Assembly: GCA_018136815.1 (NCBI GenBank)
Contig: CM030935.1
Location: forward strand, 5,928,351-5,992,350
DNA length: 64,000 bases
DNA from: Isochrysis galbana
Taxonomy: Eukaryota; Haptophyta; Isochrysidales; Isochrysidaceae
Direction: 5' to 3'
Position numbers and translations under genes: made by a program. Under the pieces are notes generated by a model, which made no database searches, had not been told where the DNA came from, and saw nothing but the letters and a program-made list of their open reading frames with translations. Positions 13,376 to 23,275 of this stretch are shown piece by piece; within the stretch, counting starts at the first letter, position 1; the number at the start of each line of letters is the position of its first letter.

Positions 13376-13688
13376 ACTGGCACTGATTTGCCGTGCGCCG
13401 TGCGATCAATTGTCCCCCACCCACCCCGCACGCTCCTCCCCCTCGCAACTCCGCCCAGCCCGGCCCCTCCATCAGCCATCGGACGGGCCAGGCGGCACCA
13501 CGAGTCACGAGTCGATCCATCTGCCATCTGGTGTCCGCACATGTGGTGGAAGCGCAAGCACAGCAGCACACAGCTCGGCGGCCGTGTCAACAGATTGTCG
13601 ATCACCGAATCTAGGTTCATCGGTGTGGGCGGGATGCGGGATGTCCGACTGGACCGACGCGACGTCGGCATTTTCTACAGTGCAATTC

Positions 13689-13745
13689 ACAACTAAGCTT
13701 ATACTTAGTTCGCCCATCCATGGGGGGCTAGGGGTAGGGGTAGGC
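13689..13745 (+). mobile_element. LINE-like 5' end with hairpin (CGCCCATGG class)
   Basis: CAACTAAG...CTTAGTTCGCCCATCCATGG starts here: the same hairpin-plus-start-codon arrangement seen on the minus strand at 28350-28377 and 15098-15124. The ORF is closed quickly by a TAG, so only a fragment remains. Confidence 0.5.
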
Positions 13746-13883
13746 CAGGATTGCCAGGATATATTGTCGTATTCCATACGATGACAGACTTTTACTTCTA
13801 ACCTGTGGTTTATTTTAAGCCTCAAGGTCTCGTCGGCGACATTCTACCCCTTCTCTTACTTTCTTTCGATGTCATCAAACGTT

Positions 13884-13979
13884 CGGTGACAGTCTTCTGT
13901 CTTCTCCTCATGCATCGGTGACAGTCTTCTGTCTTCTCCTCAAGCATCGGTGACAGTCTTCTGTCTTCTCCTCGTGTAT
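13884..13979. repeat. Three tandem 32-bp units
   Basis: Units starting CGGTGACAGTCTTCTGTCTT occur at 13884, 13916 and 13948 with 2-3 differences between copies; a fourth, partial start is at 13980. They lie upstream of an uncharacterised ORF at 14315 and may be part of a retroelement leader. Confidence 0.85.
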
Positions 13980-14699
13980 CGGTGGTAGTTCCCCAGCGAG
14001 GTCTGCCCTCGTTGTTCCGACTTCTCTACCGCACGTCTGTGCGCCGATGAGCCGCCTTGGTGCCGACGCTTGACAGTCCGTCTTGGGTGTGGTTAGTTTT
14101 CGCCCTGTTTGGGTTAGTTCGTGTGTGGCTGCGTGACGTGGAGCCTTTTTTGGAGTCCCCGTGTTGTAGTCTCTCGTGTCTACCTTGGACCTAAGAAGCT
14201 CTCATTCTCGTTCTCTCTCTTCCTCTAGCTCGCTAGCTAGCCTCGGCCCTACCCTCCAACGCCGCGCGTTGCGAGCCTCCGAACCTCCGTCTCTCTCTTC
14301 GTCCCTAGCACTCGATGGTAGACGCAGTCAGACCCGACTTCTACTATGACCTCTCAGACATATTCCCGCAAGCAACAACCAACGACTCTTTCACGGCCGC
14401 GTCAGCTGCCGGCTTGCAAAGCTGTGGGACCAACCACCGCGCCATCCGAACGACCGTAGAGGACTCGGCTACCGACGTAATAATTCAAGGCCACCTCGGT
14501 CCGTCGCCGCGGTCAGTCCTGGACCCCTGTTGGCGCCTTCATCGGATCCCGACGGGTCTTTGGCCTACGCCCACCGGGACGTCATCGACACCCCCAAGTT
14601 CGCAACACCTCGCCACAGCCTATACGTGCGCGACCTACGCATCCTCCCCAGTGCACGCGGCTCTTGCGCCCACCTGGTCGGGCGGGTCGTCTTGACGCG
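13980..14699 (+). other. Possible retroelement leader with unidentified ORF 14315-14695
   Basis: A C/T-rich leader is followed by an ATG at 14315 and a 126-codon open frame beginning MVDAVRPDFYYDL that I do not recognise. The surroundings are all repeats, so a gag-like or ORF1-like fragment is more likely than a host gene. No domain could be assigned. Confidence 0.3.
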
Positions 14700-14815
14700 G
14701 CCGCTTCGGCGACAGGGGGGTGTCCATGAGTCCTTCGTCCATCGCGGCGAGGGCGGCGGCAGCGAGAGCGGGCGGCGGCGCGCGCTCCATGACCCTATCG
14801 TTTTAACGATAGTTG
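14700..14815 (-). mobile_element. LINE-like element 5' end (hairpin plus start of ORF1), truncated
   Basis: The minus strand reads CAACTATCGTTAAAACGATAG (positions 14815-14795), GGTC, then an ATG at 14790 and an ORF starting MERAPPPALAAAALAAMDEG with a basic stretch LSPKRPRQDD. The same start occurs at 39096, 41320, 56850 and 61634. Only the first ~100 bp is left. Confidence 0.7.
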
Positions 14816-14919
14816 GCACCACCGAACCTGCATGACCGCTAAGGCTCTAGGATGGCAAATGGTGCACGCGCCGGCCAGTACCTCAGACCCGGCGAGTGGG
14901 GTAGGCATCGCAATACGTG

Positions 14920-15124
14920 ACTCCTCATGGGCTGGCCACGACAGGCCAGGGCGGGCGAATCAGGCGTGCCTGTGGGGAGAGGGATGGGTCAGCATGGCAG
15001 TGTTCTCCTGGCAAGCCATCAGGCATGCCAGGAGAGTGGGTGGTTCCTCCCCCATGGCGGGGGAGGAGTGGAGAGAGGGGGGGGCTCGTGCCCCGCCATG
15101 GGTGAACCAAGTATAAACTTAGTT
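14920..15124 (-). mobile_element. LINE-like 5' fragment (CGCCCATGG class), target of a later LINE insertion
   Basis: About 200 bp closely matching 28180-28378, ending in the hairpin AACTAAG/CTTGGTT-type terminus on the minus strand. Its end was split by the LINE at 15125-16228: the sequence resumes after 16238 (GACTAACGG..., compare GACCGTTAT after 28373). Confidence 0.7.
15115..15124. repeat. Target-site duplication, left copy (AAACTTAGTT)
   Basis: The identical decamer occurs at 16229-16238, directly after the T-rich 3' end of the LINE fragment. The intact site can be seen in the related repeat near 28364-28373. Confidence 0.85.
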
Positions 15125-15925
15125 CACACGCTGGACGGCAAAACACCCCTAGACGAGACCGGTGTGGAACACTTGACCGAAGCCCTCCAACAAAATACCC
15201 GAAAACGAAAAAGACACGCAGGGCCCACCAAATGGGAAGAAAGACTACAGATACCCGAAGACACTTGGGCGCACCTAGCGAGGCTGTACACATCCCCAAT
15301 GGTGACGGCGCGCGATATGCACCTGCATTTCAAACACATCACGCATAGGCGAGTGGGCACGTACAACCGATTTCCGGATAGAACCAGCACGTGCCGCATT
15401 TGTGGAGAAGTGGACGAATCTTCGACACACCTAGGCGAATGCCAAGGGATAATCAGCATATTATGCGCGCTGAACAAAGTCGCCAGGTTCTCACCTGAGA
15501 AGGGAAAAAGTAGAGAAGACCACATTGTCGACAATCTATTCATATACCCGAAAGGGGACGCCCCGAAGGCGTTATATACACTATATCTATTAGCGTGGAG
15601 ATATATCATCACAGACTTCTATAGAATCCATTACGATGGCATAGAATTCTCGGAAGAATCGATATTGATAAGAACGATAGAGAGATACGCCATACTGAGC
15701 AAAGCACTAGTCTTCGCAAACGGAACCGACTCGACAAGAACCGCCCAAGCGGGCATGGGTAGGCAACCCAAAAAAAGAATAGACATGAGCGACTTGAGAC
15801 CCGTTTTTATGTTGAACGACAAGGGTGGGCTCAAACCCAGCGAGGAGCTAGTGGAGCTAGCCACCAGGCTAGGGATAGCGCACGCTGTCGAGGGGAACAA
15901 GGAGCAACGTAACGAAGGCGAATGA
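15125..15925 (+). pseudogene. LINE ORF2 C-terminal remnant with CCHC-type zinc knuckle
   Basis: This open frame has no start of its own; upstream read-through into the 14.9-kb repeat is accidental. The key motif is TCRICGEVDESSTHLGEC (C-x2-C-x7-8-H-x3-C), typical of the region after the reverse transcriptase in non-LTR elements. It ends in a normal stop. It is not expected to function without the missing endonuclease and RT domains. Confidence 0.75.
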
Positions 15926-16228
15926 GCCAGGGGCACAGAGGACCTGGGAATCATTAGGGACGGCAAGAACCTGACGGAAGCCTGATGACCGACGCGAACC
16001 CCGGAGGGCACGCAGGACACGAGAGACGACAATAGGCCTGCCTGGCCCCCGCACTCCGAACCAGGCCTTAGGTAGGGCACCAGGGCCGAACCCCTGAAAC
16101 CGAAGACCAAGGAATGAAGGGGGGCAGGGAAAGAGGTGGAGGGAGGGATTTTAAGGGCGGCGTAAGTAGAGAGGGGATACCCAGGCGATAGTAGGTGTGT
16201 AGCCCAGAATCTTCAGATGTTTTTTTTT
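15125..16228 (+). mobile_element. 5'-truncated LINE (non-LTR retrotransposon) copy, 3' half
   Basis: The copy is bounded by the AAACTTAGTT duplication. It contains the C-terminal part of an RT-type ORF2 (to 15925) and a 3' untranslated region with A/G-rich sequence (GGAATGAAGGGGGGCAGGGA), ending ATCTTCAGATG plus a run of T. The same 3' end closes elements at 57475 and 62205, showing that one family is involved. No reverse-transcriptase core is left. Confidence 0.8.
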
Positions 16229-16238
16229 AAACTTAGTT
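16229..16238. repeat. Target-site duplication, right copy (AAACTTAGTT)
   Basis: Partner of 15115-15124; see that entry. Confidence 0.85.
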
Positions 16239-16706
16239 GACTAACGGGTAATTGATCATTGAGAGCGTTAGTGCTAGTGCTAGTACCGACCGCTACTGCC
16301 GCTAGCCCGGTACAAACAAACCCGACAACCCGCAGCGCACTCGCCCATACACCTTGAAGCCGTTGCTGCCCAAATACAAAACAATTGGTATCCCTTCCAA
16401 ACCTCCCGACAAGGGTAGCGAGGGTAGCTAGCGGCACCGGCCTCCAGTCGTTTTGTTCTTGGGTGCCGGGCAGAAAGCTGCTAGAAGAGGAGCTGATTGT
16501 TCGTTTTTGGAAACCCAGTTCACACTCCGCGCAAGACGAGCTCTCGCCATCGCCAATGAAGCTCATGCCATGGTCTGCGCCCCGGTCGACATTATGCACG
16601 TGAGATGTACGGCAGCTCGGCTGTGATTGCCGAGCCAGGCACAAGCTGTGGATCGGCATTGGGCGAATTGTATTCGTGGACAGTGGCCTCGACGCACGCA
16701 CCCACA

Positions 16707-18505
16707 TTAGAACATAGACATGACGCCGCGTGCGTCGCCGCCTCCATCTCCGCGCGGATCGGAGAGCCGCTTGTAGTTCTTGGCAAAGAGCATGGCCGCC
16801 TTCATATACCCGTTCCTCAGATCCACCTGCGCCATGAAGCGATGGGCAATTCATGAGTCGATCTTCCCATGCGGGAGGGTGGCACTTCTGGCGAGAAACG
16901 CAGAAGCACGATGCAGGACCAATCCTCGAGTTTCATCCATGTGCGTGCCGCATACCATATTCTCACGCATCGTATGGTAGTGCTTCACATCGAGAGCGGC
17001 AGTGTAGGCATCATAATCAGGCAAAGTGGGCTTCTCCTTCTTCACACAGCCGTTCTTCTTCACCGTCTTGATGATGGTCTTCTCTTCCGTCTTGCCGTCC
17101 TTCGTCTCCTTAGAGGTCTCGGTCGTCGTGCTCTCATCTTCGTCGTGCGACGCGTCCTGGGCATAGGGGCAGGCAGAGCATGGTTAGATACGTTCTTTGC
17201 GGCAGCAAACGAGCTACGTCATTGCCGTCCTCCAAGCTGAGCAAGCCGACTTGGAAGGCCGACAGGCAGGACGGCTGCACGCCTGCGCAAATACTCACAT
17301 TGTTCACTTTCTCCAGGCCAGTGGCGCGCGCCCAGTGGTAGTCCGAAGGCGCTCCGATCATTGCGGCGAACGCCTTGCGCATCTCCTTGAGCTCTCCAGC
17401 GACGTACTGCTGGACGTCAACACCGAAGTTATTGCCGTCCGAGACAGCGGGCGACTTGAGCACCAGCCAGAGCTCTGCCTGCTTGAAGTGGTCGATTGCG
17501 AGCGCGGCCTGCTCTCGCACGAACAAGGGTGCGTGAAGATGTCAGATACGTACCACTCACATGACCGACTCCGTAGTCCGAATCGAATTCTCGCATCCCT
17601 TCCCCCTCTTGGTTGGCCAACAGGTGGGTAGGCCATGGAGTGTGCCGGGTGACCGATGCGAGGCGCTCGTTGGCTGGTTCAACAACTATGGAAGCGCGTT
17701 TTGAGGGTCTGCACTCTCACAAGCCCCGTGACGCACACGCATGTGGAGGGTTGGCTACATGCTGAGCTACGGAAGCATGATGGAAGACGACCGGGATGGC
17801 TGGCTACTAAGCTATGATGGTCAGTCCGGACCCCTACCCACATGCTACCTCACAATCCTATTGGGGACCGAAAGCGGAGAGTTGGAGCGGCTAGGCTCAG
17901 GAACGGTGTGAAATGGTAGGGTGACTTGAAGCTATGGAAGGGTGAGTGGCTGCCCGCACACTCTTGTTCTCATGATCCTAGTGAGTGAGTCGTCAAGTGG
18001 AGGTGGGAGGTGGACAGGCGATGGAGAGGGTTGGGGATAGGCTGCAAAGTGGAGAAATGGCAGTGGCCACGCGCCCGCATTCGTTTGCTCTCTGCCACTC
18101 CTGGAGAGCTCCGCAAGAGGAGCATCGCTTTGCCAGGCTACGGAAGGGCCAAGCCGACGGAGCCGCGTGGGATCCATTCCTGCTCTCTCACAAGCTCCGG
18201 GAAGTTGGGATGAGTGTAGCTGGTTGGACTGTGTGGTGGAAGGTCTAACTTGATGCCGCGTTGTCTCCCGTGTGCGTACCGCGCGTGTATCGACCCACCT
18301 GCTCTCTCACGAGCCGAGTGAGTTGAGAGAGAGAAGCGTTGGGTGCAAGCCCCTTTGACTGAAACGAGGCCTCTAGCTCTGTGAGCGACTTGGAAGGGAA
18401 GGAGGAGTCGAGCAGATGCGTCAGCTCCACTGCTCGTGCGCCAAGAGTGCTGCTCACAACCTCCTCGCCCTGCTGCAGAGCGTGGGTCTCGAGCAGTTCC
18501 GCCAT
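16707..18505 (-). CDS. Proteasome activator PA28 (11S regulator, PSME family)
   Basis: Subunit of the heptameric 11S cap that opens the 20S proteasome independently of ATP and ubiquitin. Four exons join in phase 0: 18505-18299, 17508-17299, 17156-16956 and 16826-16707, for 245 residues, the usual family size. The helical core is clear: LWLVLKSPAVSDGNNFGVDVQQ (family DGNNFGV motif, near the activation loop), KPTLPDYDAYTAALDVKHY and, across the last splice, TMRENM|VDLRNGYMKAAML, aligning with the C-terminal helix. A charged, T/K/E-rich linker (about residues 140-170) replaces the variable homolog-specific insert. The C-terminus is GVMSMF; C-terminal residues of PA28 dock into the 20S alpha ring. 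Intron 1 is 790 bp. All donors are GT. The protein resembles the gamma-type ancestor, but the subtype is not resolved. Confidence 0.85.
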
Positions 18506-18519
18506 CTCTCTCTTCCCCC

Positions 18520-18522
18520 CTC

Positions 18523-18556
<34 letters not shown>

Positions 18557-18625
18557 CTCCCTCTTCTCTTCTCTCTCTCTTCTCTTTCTCTTCTCTCTCT
18601 GTCTCTCTCTCGCTCTGTCGCTCTG

Positions 18626-18659
<34 letters not shown>

Positions 18660-18660
18660 C
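18520..18660. repeat. (CT)n tract at the PA28 promoter
   Basis: CT repeats on the + strand (GA on the PA28 sense strand) beginning about 15 bp upstream of the PA28 start codon. Confidence 0.85.
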
Positions 18661-19194
18661 CTTCTTTCGCTGCCGCGCGCGCTCGCGCAAAGGAGGCACC
18701 CCGGTAGAAGAGAATAATTTCAAGGACTTAGAGAAGAGAACACTGTAGGGGGGTACCTCTCTACTCTGTCTCCCCTCTCACATGCGTCCGCTCTGCCCAC
18801 GCTCTGATGCGCAAGGGAACTCAGCTAAACAGAGGAGAAACATTCCTGTTCACCTCTTTGGAAACGCGCCGTCCATATCTTTAACACATCCTCGCCGTCC
18901 GGCCTCACATCTGGATAAACACACCACTATATCCGGAATATGACCAGCGAGATCGTCCAGAAATCTCGCCGCCATCGCTCTTGGGTTTCTAATGAAATCA
19001 CACCTTTTCACAAATACTTCTGAGCGCTGGAAGCGGGCCGCGCGGTGTCCTCTCGGGCCGCCGCCGCGGGGGGGCCCCGACGACGAAAAAGGCCCGTCTG
19101 GGCGCGCGGCCGCGCCAAAAACAAAATTCCCCCCCCCCCTCCTCCTCCTCAACGCTGGTGTCCAGGGGAGAGAGAGGGGAGAGTGGGGGGGAGG

Positions 19195-19292
19195 GAGGAG
19201 GAGGAGGAGAGGAGGAGAGGAGAAGAGGCGGAGAGGCGGAGAGGCGGAGAGGAGGAGAGGCGGAGAGGCGGAGAGGAGGAGAGGCGGAGAGG
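19195..19292. repeat. GGAGGC/GGAGGA short tandem array
   Basis: Roughly 12-bp units of GAGGCGGAGAGG type repeated between 19195 and 19292. It separates a G/C-rich stretch from the displaced PA28 fragment. Confidence 0.8.
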
Positions 19293-19293
19293 C

Positions 19294-19358
19294 ATGGGTA
19301 TGGTACGTATCTGACATACTCACGCACCCTTGTTCGTGCGAGAGCAGGCCGCGCTCGT
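19294..19358 (+). other. Displaced inverted copy of the PA28 intron 1/exon 2 junction
   Basis: TACGTATCTGACATACTCACGCACCCTTGTTCGTGCGAGAGCAG plus the first exon-2 bases (positions 19299-19355) match the minus strand at 17505-17565 with only a few differences. It lies immediately next to a LINE-like 5' end (19359-19534, -). See findings. Confidence 0.75.
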
Positions 19359-19534
19359 CCAGCCCTCCGTCATGGCGTCTGGGCCCCCCCTTGCCCCTTG
19401 CTTGGCCACGCCTACCCTTTCCCCCACCCCCGTGTCCCACACTCGGCAAGCCCTCCGTCTGGGCCCCTTGCTTGGACCCGGTAGGGGGGGAGCAGGCCGC
19501 GCGCTCCATGACCCAGTCATTTAAACGAAAGTTG
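19359..19534 (-). mobile_element. LINE-like 5' end, decayed hairpin
   Basis: The minus strand reads CAACTTTCG...GGGTC then an ATG at 19509 with ORF start MERAACSPPTG, as in the other copies. The hairpin arms no longer pair well. The ORF continues into the PA28-derived antisense fragment, so the element is chimeric. Confidence 0.6.
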
Positions 19535-20477
19535 GCACTACCGACTACCGAATACCCCCCGATGTAACAAAATGTCGTATTCAGAAAATCGACTATTACT
19601 CAAGCGCGAATACAATGCTACAGCCCATGCGCACAAGGCACAAAAAGATGCAAACCCAGATAGAGATAGGCTTGAGACGCCCATACCCATAGGGAATCCG
19701 AAATCCGAATCTGTACCCGTAAGTCTATCTGCATCTACAGTCTACAACAACACACAACACACGGGAACTACAACTATTCACTTTTCAACCGCAGGCGTAA
19801 GCGTGTGCCTTATTCGAATATTGATACCTACGACCATCAGATTGGCACGAACATAACACAGCCTCCATCTATAGGCTATAGGCCTGGGCGACAGCTTTGG
19901 CACAACGCAAGAGCCAAGAGCGCCCGCATCACTAGGCGTCAAGGCAGCTCAAAGCCGCCTAGTACTAGTACTGACAGTCTACCAATCATGGCGCACACAT
20001 AGCACATGCGGCTATCCCTATTGCTGCTATTGCGCTGCGCGGTTGCTGGCTGCCCGCTAGCCGTAACAGCCGCTCATCGCAGGGGCGCCAAGCGGAGCCG
20101 CGTACGCTTAGCAACACGACCAACTCACATGCGCGAATCGTTTACCGGTCCGCCAAGGGGGAGGGTGTGGGGGGGCGCCGCGGCGTATTCGGCTGTCACT
20201 GACGTAAGCAGAGGTCCAAAGACTTTGTCGCATCTCACCAATTATAGACAGACAGATACTGTACGGCGGCCCAAAGATGGTGCAAACGATGGACGACCAA
20301 CGCGGCCTGACTTGGTGCGCCAGTGCTGGTCGGTCTTGCACCATCTTGTGCATTACTAGAGAGAGGACGAGAAGGAAGTGGGATTGATCAGAAAAGGATA
20401 TGCGCATCGTCCCATGGCCGGCTCCCCCACGTCCAACAAGATCAATGTGACAGGAAGAGCTCGGGTTCCTCCATGAT
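19535..20477. other. Intergenic, no gene seen
   Basis: AT-richer sequence with only short, uninformative ORFs. Nothing assignable apart from being downstream of the reductase gene. Confidence 0.5.
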
Positions 20478-21620
20478 TTACGAGTCATACATCCGCAGCT
20501 TGGTAAAAATGTCCTCCTTTGGAAAAGGGTTCACCTCCGGAGAGAGGACGGGAGTGATCGCCGAGGAAGCCAGATCGAGCAGCTGTACTTCCTCCGCATT
20601 CAGCTTGAGCCTTGCCGCCGCTAGGTCGCTCCTGGCCTGCGAAATCGTCCTTGCGCCAGGAATGACGGCTGCGCCCTTAGCAAGGCACCAGGCGATAGCC
20701 ACCTCCGCCGGAGTGGCACCTCCGTGAGCATCACCGATCGTCCGCATCGTCAATAGCAGCTGCGAGAAGGCCGGGTCAGCGAGAGCCTTCTCGGCAAGGG
20801 CTCGGCGTGGCCCCTCGGGCAGGTTCGTCTGGGTGTACTTGCCCGTGAGCAGTCCAAGCGCGAGCGGCGAGTAGGCAATCGTGCTTACGCCGAGGCTGTC
20901 GCACGTCTCCTTTAGACCATTCTTGAGCGCGTACGGGTACAGTAGACTGAGTTGCACTTGGTTTGAGACGAGAGGAACCCCGCGTGATGCGAGAGTCGCG
21001 TGGCATGCGCGCACCGCCTCGCGGCCATAGTTGGATACACCGGCAGACCTCACAAGCCCTGAGTCGACACACATCGCCAGCCCGTCCCAATAGGCCTCGT
21101 TGGCCCAGGCGTTCGGGAAGTGGATCTGATACAGGTCGATCGGCCGGCCTAGCCGGTCGGTCGACCGCTTGGCGGCTTCTACCACATCGGACGGCTTGGT
21201 TCGCCAAGGCAGCGCCGCAAACTTGGTCGCGATCTGGATGTTCGGGTTGCCGGCCGAAAACTCACCGAGCAGCTGCTCCGAGCGGCCGAGCCCATACAGC
21301 TCAGCAGTATCCCAGAAGGTGATGCCCTGCTCTACCGCATAGTCGAAGACCTCTTTGAGCTGTCCGTCGTTCTTCGGATCGTACTTCCAGAAGAGAGAGT
21401 CTCCCCATGCCCAGGTGCCCAGGCCAATGGGTGGAACCTTGAGAGGAGAAGCCTGAATGGTAGTCGATACGCTGGGCGGCTGCGTGGCGAGGGCAGGCGC
21501 CCCGAGCGCGGTGGCTACGCTCAGCGTGCCCGTGCGAAGCAGCTCTCTCCGACTCAGTGTGCTGGGCGGGGGACCCACAGAGAGGCCGAGAGAGGCGAGG
21601 AGGAGGGGGGAGCTGAGCAT
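20478..21620 (-). CDS. Aldo/keto reductase, probably plastid (thylakoid lumen) targeted
   Basis: NADPH-dependent oxidoreductase of the AKR superfamily, single exon, 380 residues from the ATG at 21620; earlier in-frame starts fall in the low-complexity promoter. The catalytic tetrad is complete: D104 and Y109 (FWDTAELYG), K133 (ATKFAALP), H167 (LYQIHFPN). The barrel continues with SNYGREAV, YSPLALGLLTGKY and the cofactor-binding region IPGARTISQA. It resembles the uncharacterised chloroplast AKRs and pyridoxal-reductase-like enzymes of algae and plants. The N-terminus has a twin-arginine motif (SRRELLRTG, R24-R25), a hydrophobic stretch and APALA before the barrel, i.e. a Tat-type lumenal signal. 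The substrate cannot be told from the sequence. Confidence 0.88.
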   Translation of the reverse strand: MLSSPLLLASLGLSVGPPPSTLSRRELLRTGTLSVATALGAPALATQPPSVSTTIQASPLKVPPIGLGTWAWGDSLFWKYDPKNDGQLKEVFDYAVEQGITFWDTAELYGLGRSEQLLGEFSAGNPNIQIATKFAALPWRTKPSDVVEAAKRSTDRLGRPIDLYQIHFPNAWANEAYWDGLAMCVDSGLVRSAGVSNYGREAVRACHATLASRGVPLVSNQVQLSLLYPYALKNGLKETCDSLGVSTIAYSPLALGLLTGKYTQTNLPEGPRRALAEKALADPAFSQLLLTMRTIGDAHGGATPAEVAIAWCLAKGAAVIPGARTISQARSDLAAARLKLNAEEVQLLDLASSAITPVLSPEVNPFPKEDIFTKLRMYDS

Positions 21621-21677
21621 CGCGACCTCTCTGGGCTGACCACCCGAAGGGGCCACGGCGAGAGCTCGGTTCAGGAT

Positions 21678-21679
21678 GA

Positions 21680-21733
<54 letters not shown>

Positions 21734-21735
21734 GT
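21678..21735. repeat. (CT)n microsatellite upstream of the reductase
   Basis: Pure CT repeat on the + strand, 60-115 bp upstream of the start codon at 21620 (GA on the sense strand). Confidence 0.9.
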
Positions 21736-22249
21736 TTCCTCTTCATCCTCTCTCTCTCCCTGTCATCCCTCCCTCCCTCTCCCCCTCCTCTCTCTATCGC
21801 TCGCTCTCGCTCTCTCTCTGAAGATGTTAATAAAGAGGAAAGAAGAGAGAGATGTGGAGAGCGGGCGAACGTACGGCGACGCTGTTCGGCCGACGTGAAG
21901 GGGAGAGAGATTTCCATACGTTTTCCTGGATAAGTACTCTAGAGCTCTAAAGTGGGAATCTTCAAGTAGGCAGTACAAGTAAAGTAGGTGGTAAACAAAA
22001 GTACGCCGTTCCCTTTTTTAGGGGAGGGGGGTGGAGGGGTGGGTGAGTCTGTAGTTGACGGGTGTTCATTGTCGCGCGCCGTGAGTTGGGTGTGTTCGCG
22101 TGTTCGCGGGGTGCATTTCGTTGTTTTGCTTGGTTAAGAGCCGCGTTCACGCGGCGCGAGGGAAAAATTTTAGAGGTTTTGACAGTGTTCACTTAGGGGG
22201 TCAAGGGTCAAGGGACAAGGGAGTAGTAGTAGTAGTAGTAGTAGGTACT

Positions 22250-23275
22250 AGGTGTCGTTCCGTCAATTGTGGGACATCAGTCGATTTGAGCGATCGAATG
22301 TCCACAGTTGTATATAGAGCAGTATTTTAAAATTAAATGCAGACTAGCATAACAACTTTTTTTCTCTGCTTCCTGCGGTGCATGTCCCCCCCCCCCCGAG
22401 GGGGGCGCCGTGTCAGCGCTTTTCCCTGCGTCTCCTCTAACCTCTAAGGCCGACAACTACATAAACACTCAATTTAAGAGATATTTAGAACGGATCATCT
22501 GTGATGACCTGCAATCACATCGTGCACGCCTTGCATGGGCACGGCGCGATGTGCATCGGTCCCCCCGCGGATACGCCGTGCGTGCGCATGTCAACTTTTT
22601 CCATCTGCGTACCCCCACGGCCCACAGTTACGTAAACAAGCCGTATAAGAGATGTTTCTTTGCGCATCACATGTGATGACTTGCAATCACATTGTGCACG
22701 CCGTGCGTGGGCACGGCGCGATGTGCATCGGCCCCCCCCCGCGGGGGCGCCGTGCGTGCGCATAGCAACTTCCAGGAAAGTGCACGCCGTGCGTTCACTC
22801 TTTCCGCGGGGGAACTCTGGGCGCGGAGGGCGGTCGGGAACCATGGGGACACCCCCTGGGACCGGAAAATTATTACCGTATACGGCGCAAACACTAACGT
22901 AAACAACTGGTATGTCTTTTGGTCTCTCCCCCCCCCCCCCCCGGTCCCCTCCCCCCTCTCTCCCCTTCCCCCTCTCATCGACCTACCAGAGAGAGAAGGC
23001 TCCTACTGCCTGCCTCCCTTCTCCCTCCTCGCTCACCCTCCAGCTCTCTCCTCGCCCTCGTCTTCCTCACGATGGTGGCGACTAGGCGCGCATCCGTCAT
23101 CCGTATGGTCCTCCGTCCTCTCCTCTCGTGCTCCTGCTCGCTGGTTTCGTTCGACTCGCTCGACACGGCCACCTGTCGACTGGACGCCGAGCGCAAGCGC
23201 TGCTCGCACGACTCGTTCGACCATCTGCAAGTGTCATTGATGAGTCGATACAATCAGCGGATCGTGGGCTGAAGT
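22250..23275 (+). mobile_element. Retroelement 5' leader plus gag-like ORF start (inverted partner of 9.4-10.4 kb)
   Basis: Starts near GGTGTCGTTCCGTCAATTGT and contains at least two ~175-bp tandem subunits (GTGATGACYTGCAATCACA at 22502 and 22675, each followed by GCACGGCGCGATGTGCATCGG), an ACTAACGTAAAC motif (22893), a C-rich stretch, then an ATG at 23071 with ORF start MVATRRASVIRMVL. Identity to the 9.4-kb copy is high in the second half and lower in the first. Confidence 0.6.

Noticed and set aside
13884..13979. CRISPR-like array
   Set aside because: Contiguous 32-bp tandem units without unique spacers, in a eukaryotic repeat-rich context.
14927..15114. N-terminus of the LINE ORF
   Set aside because: This part belongs to the older repeat in opposite orientation; the open frame simply reads across the insertion junction at 15124/15125.
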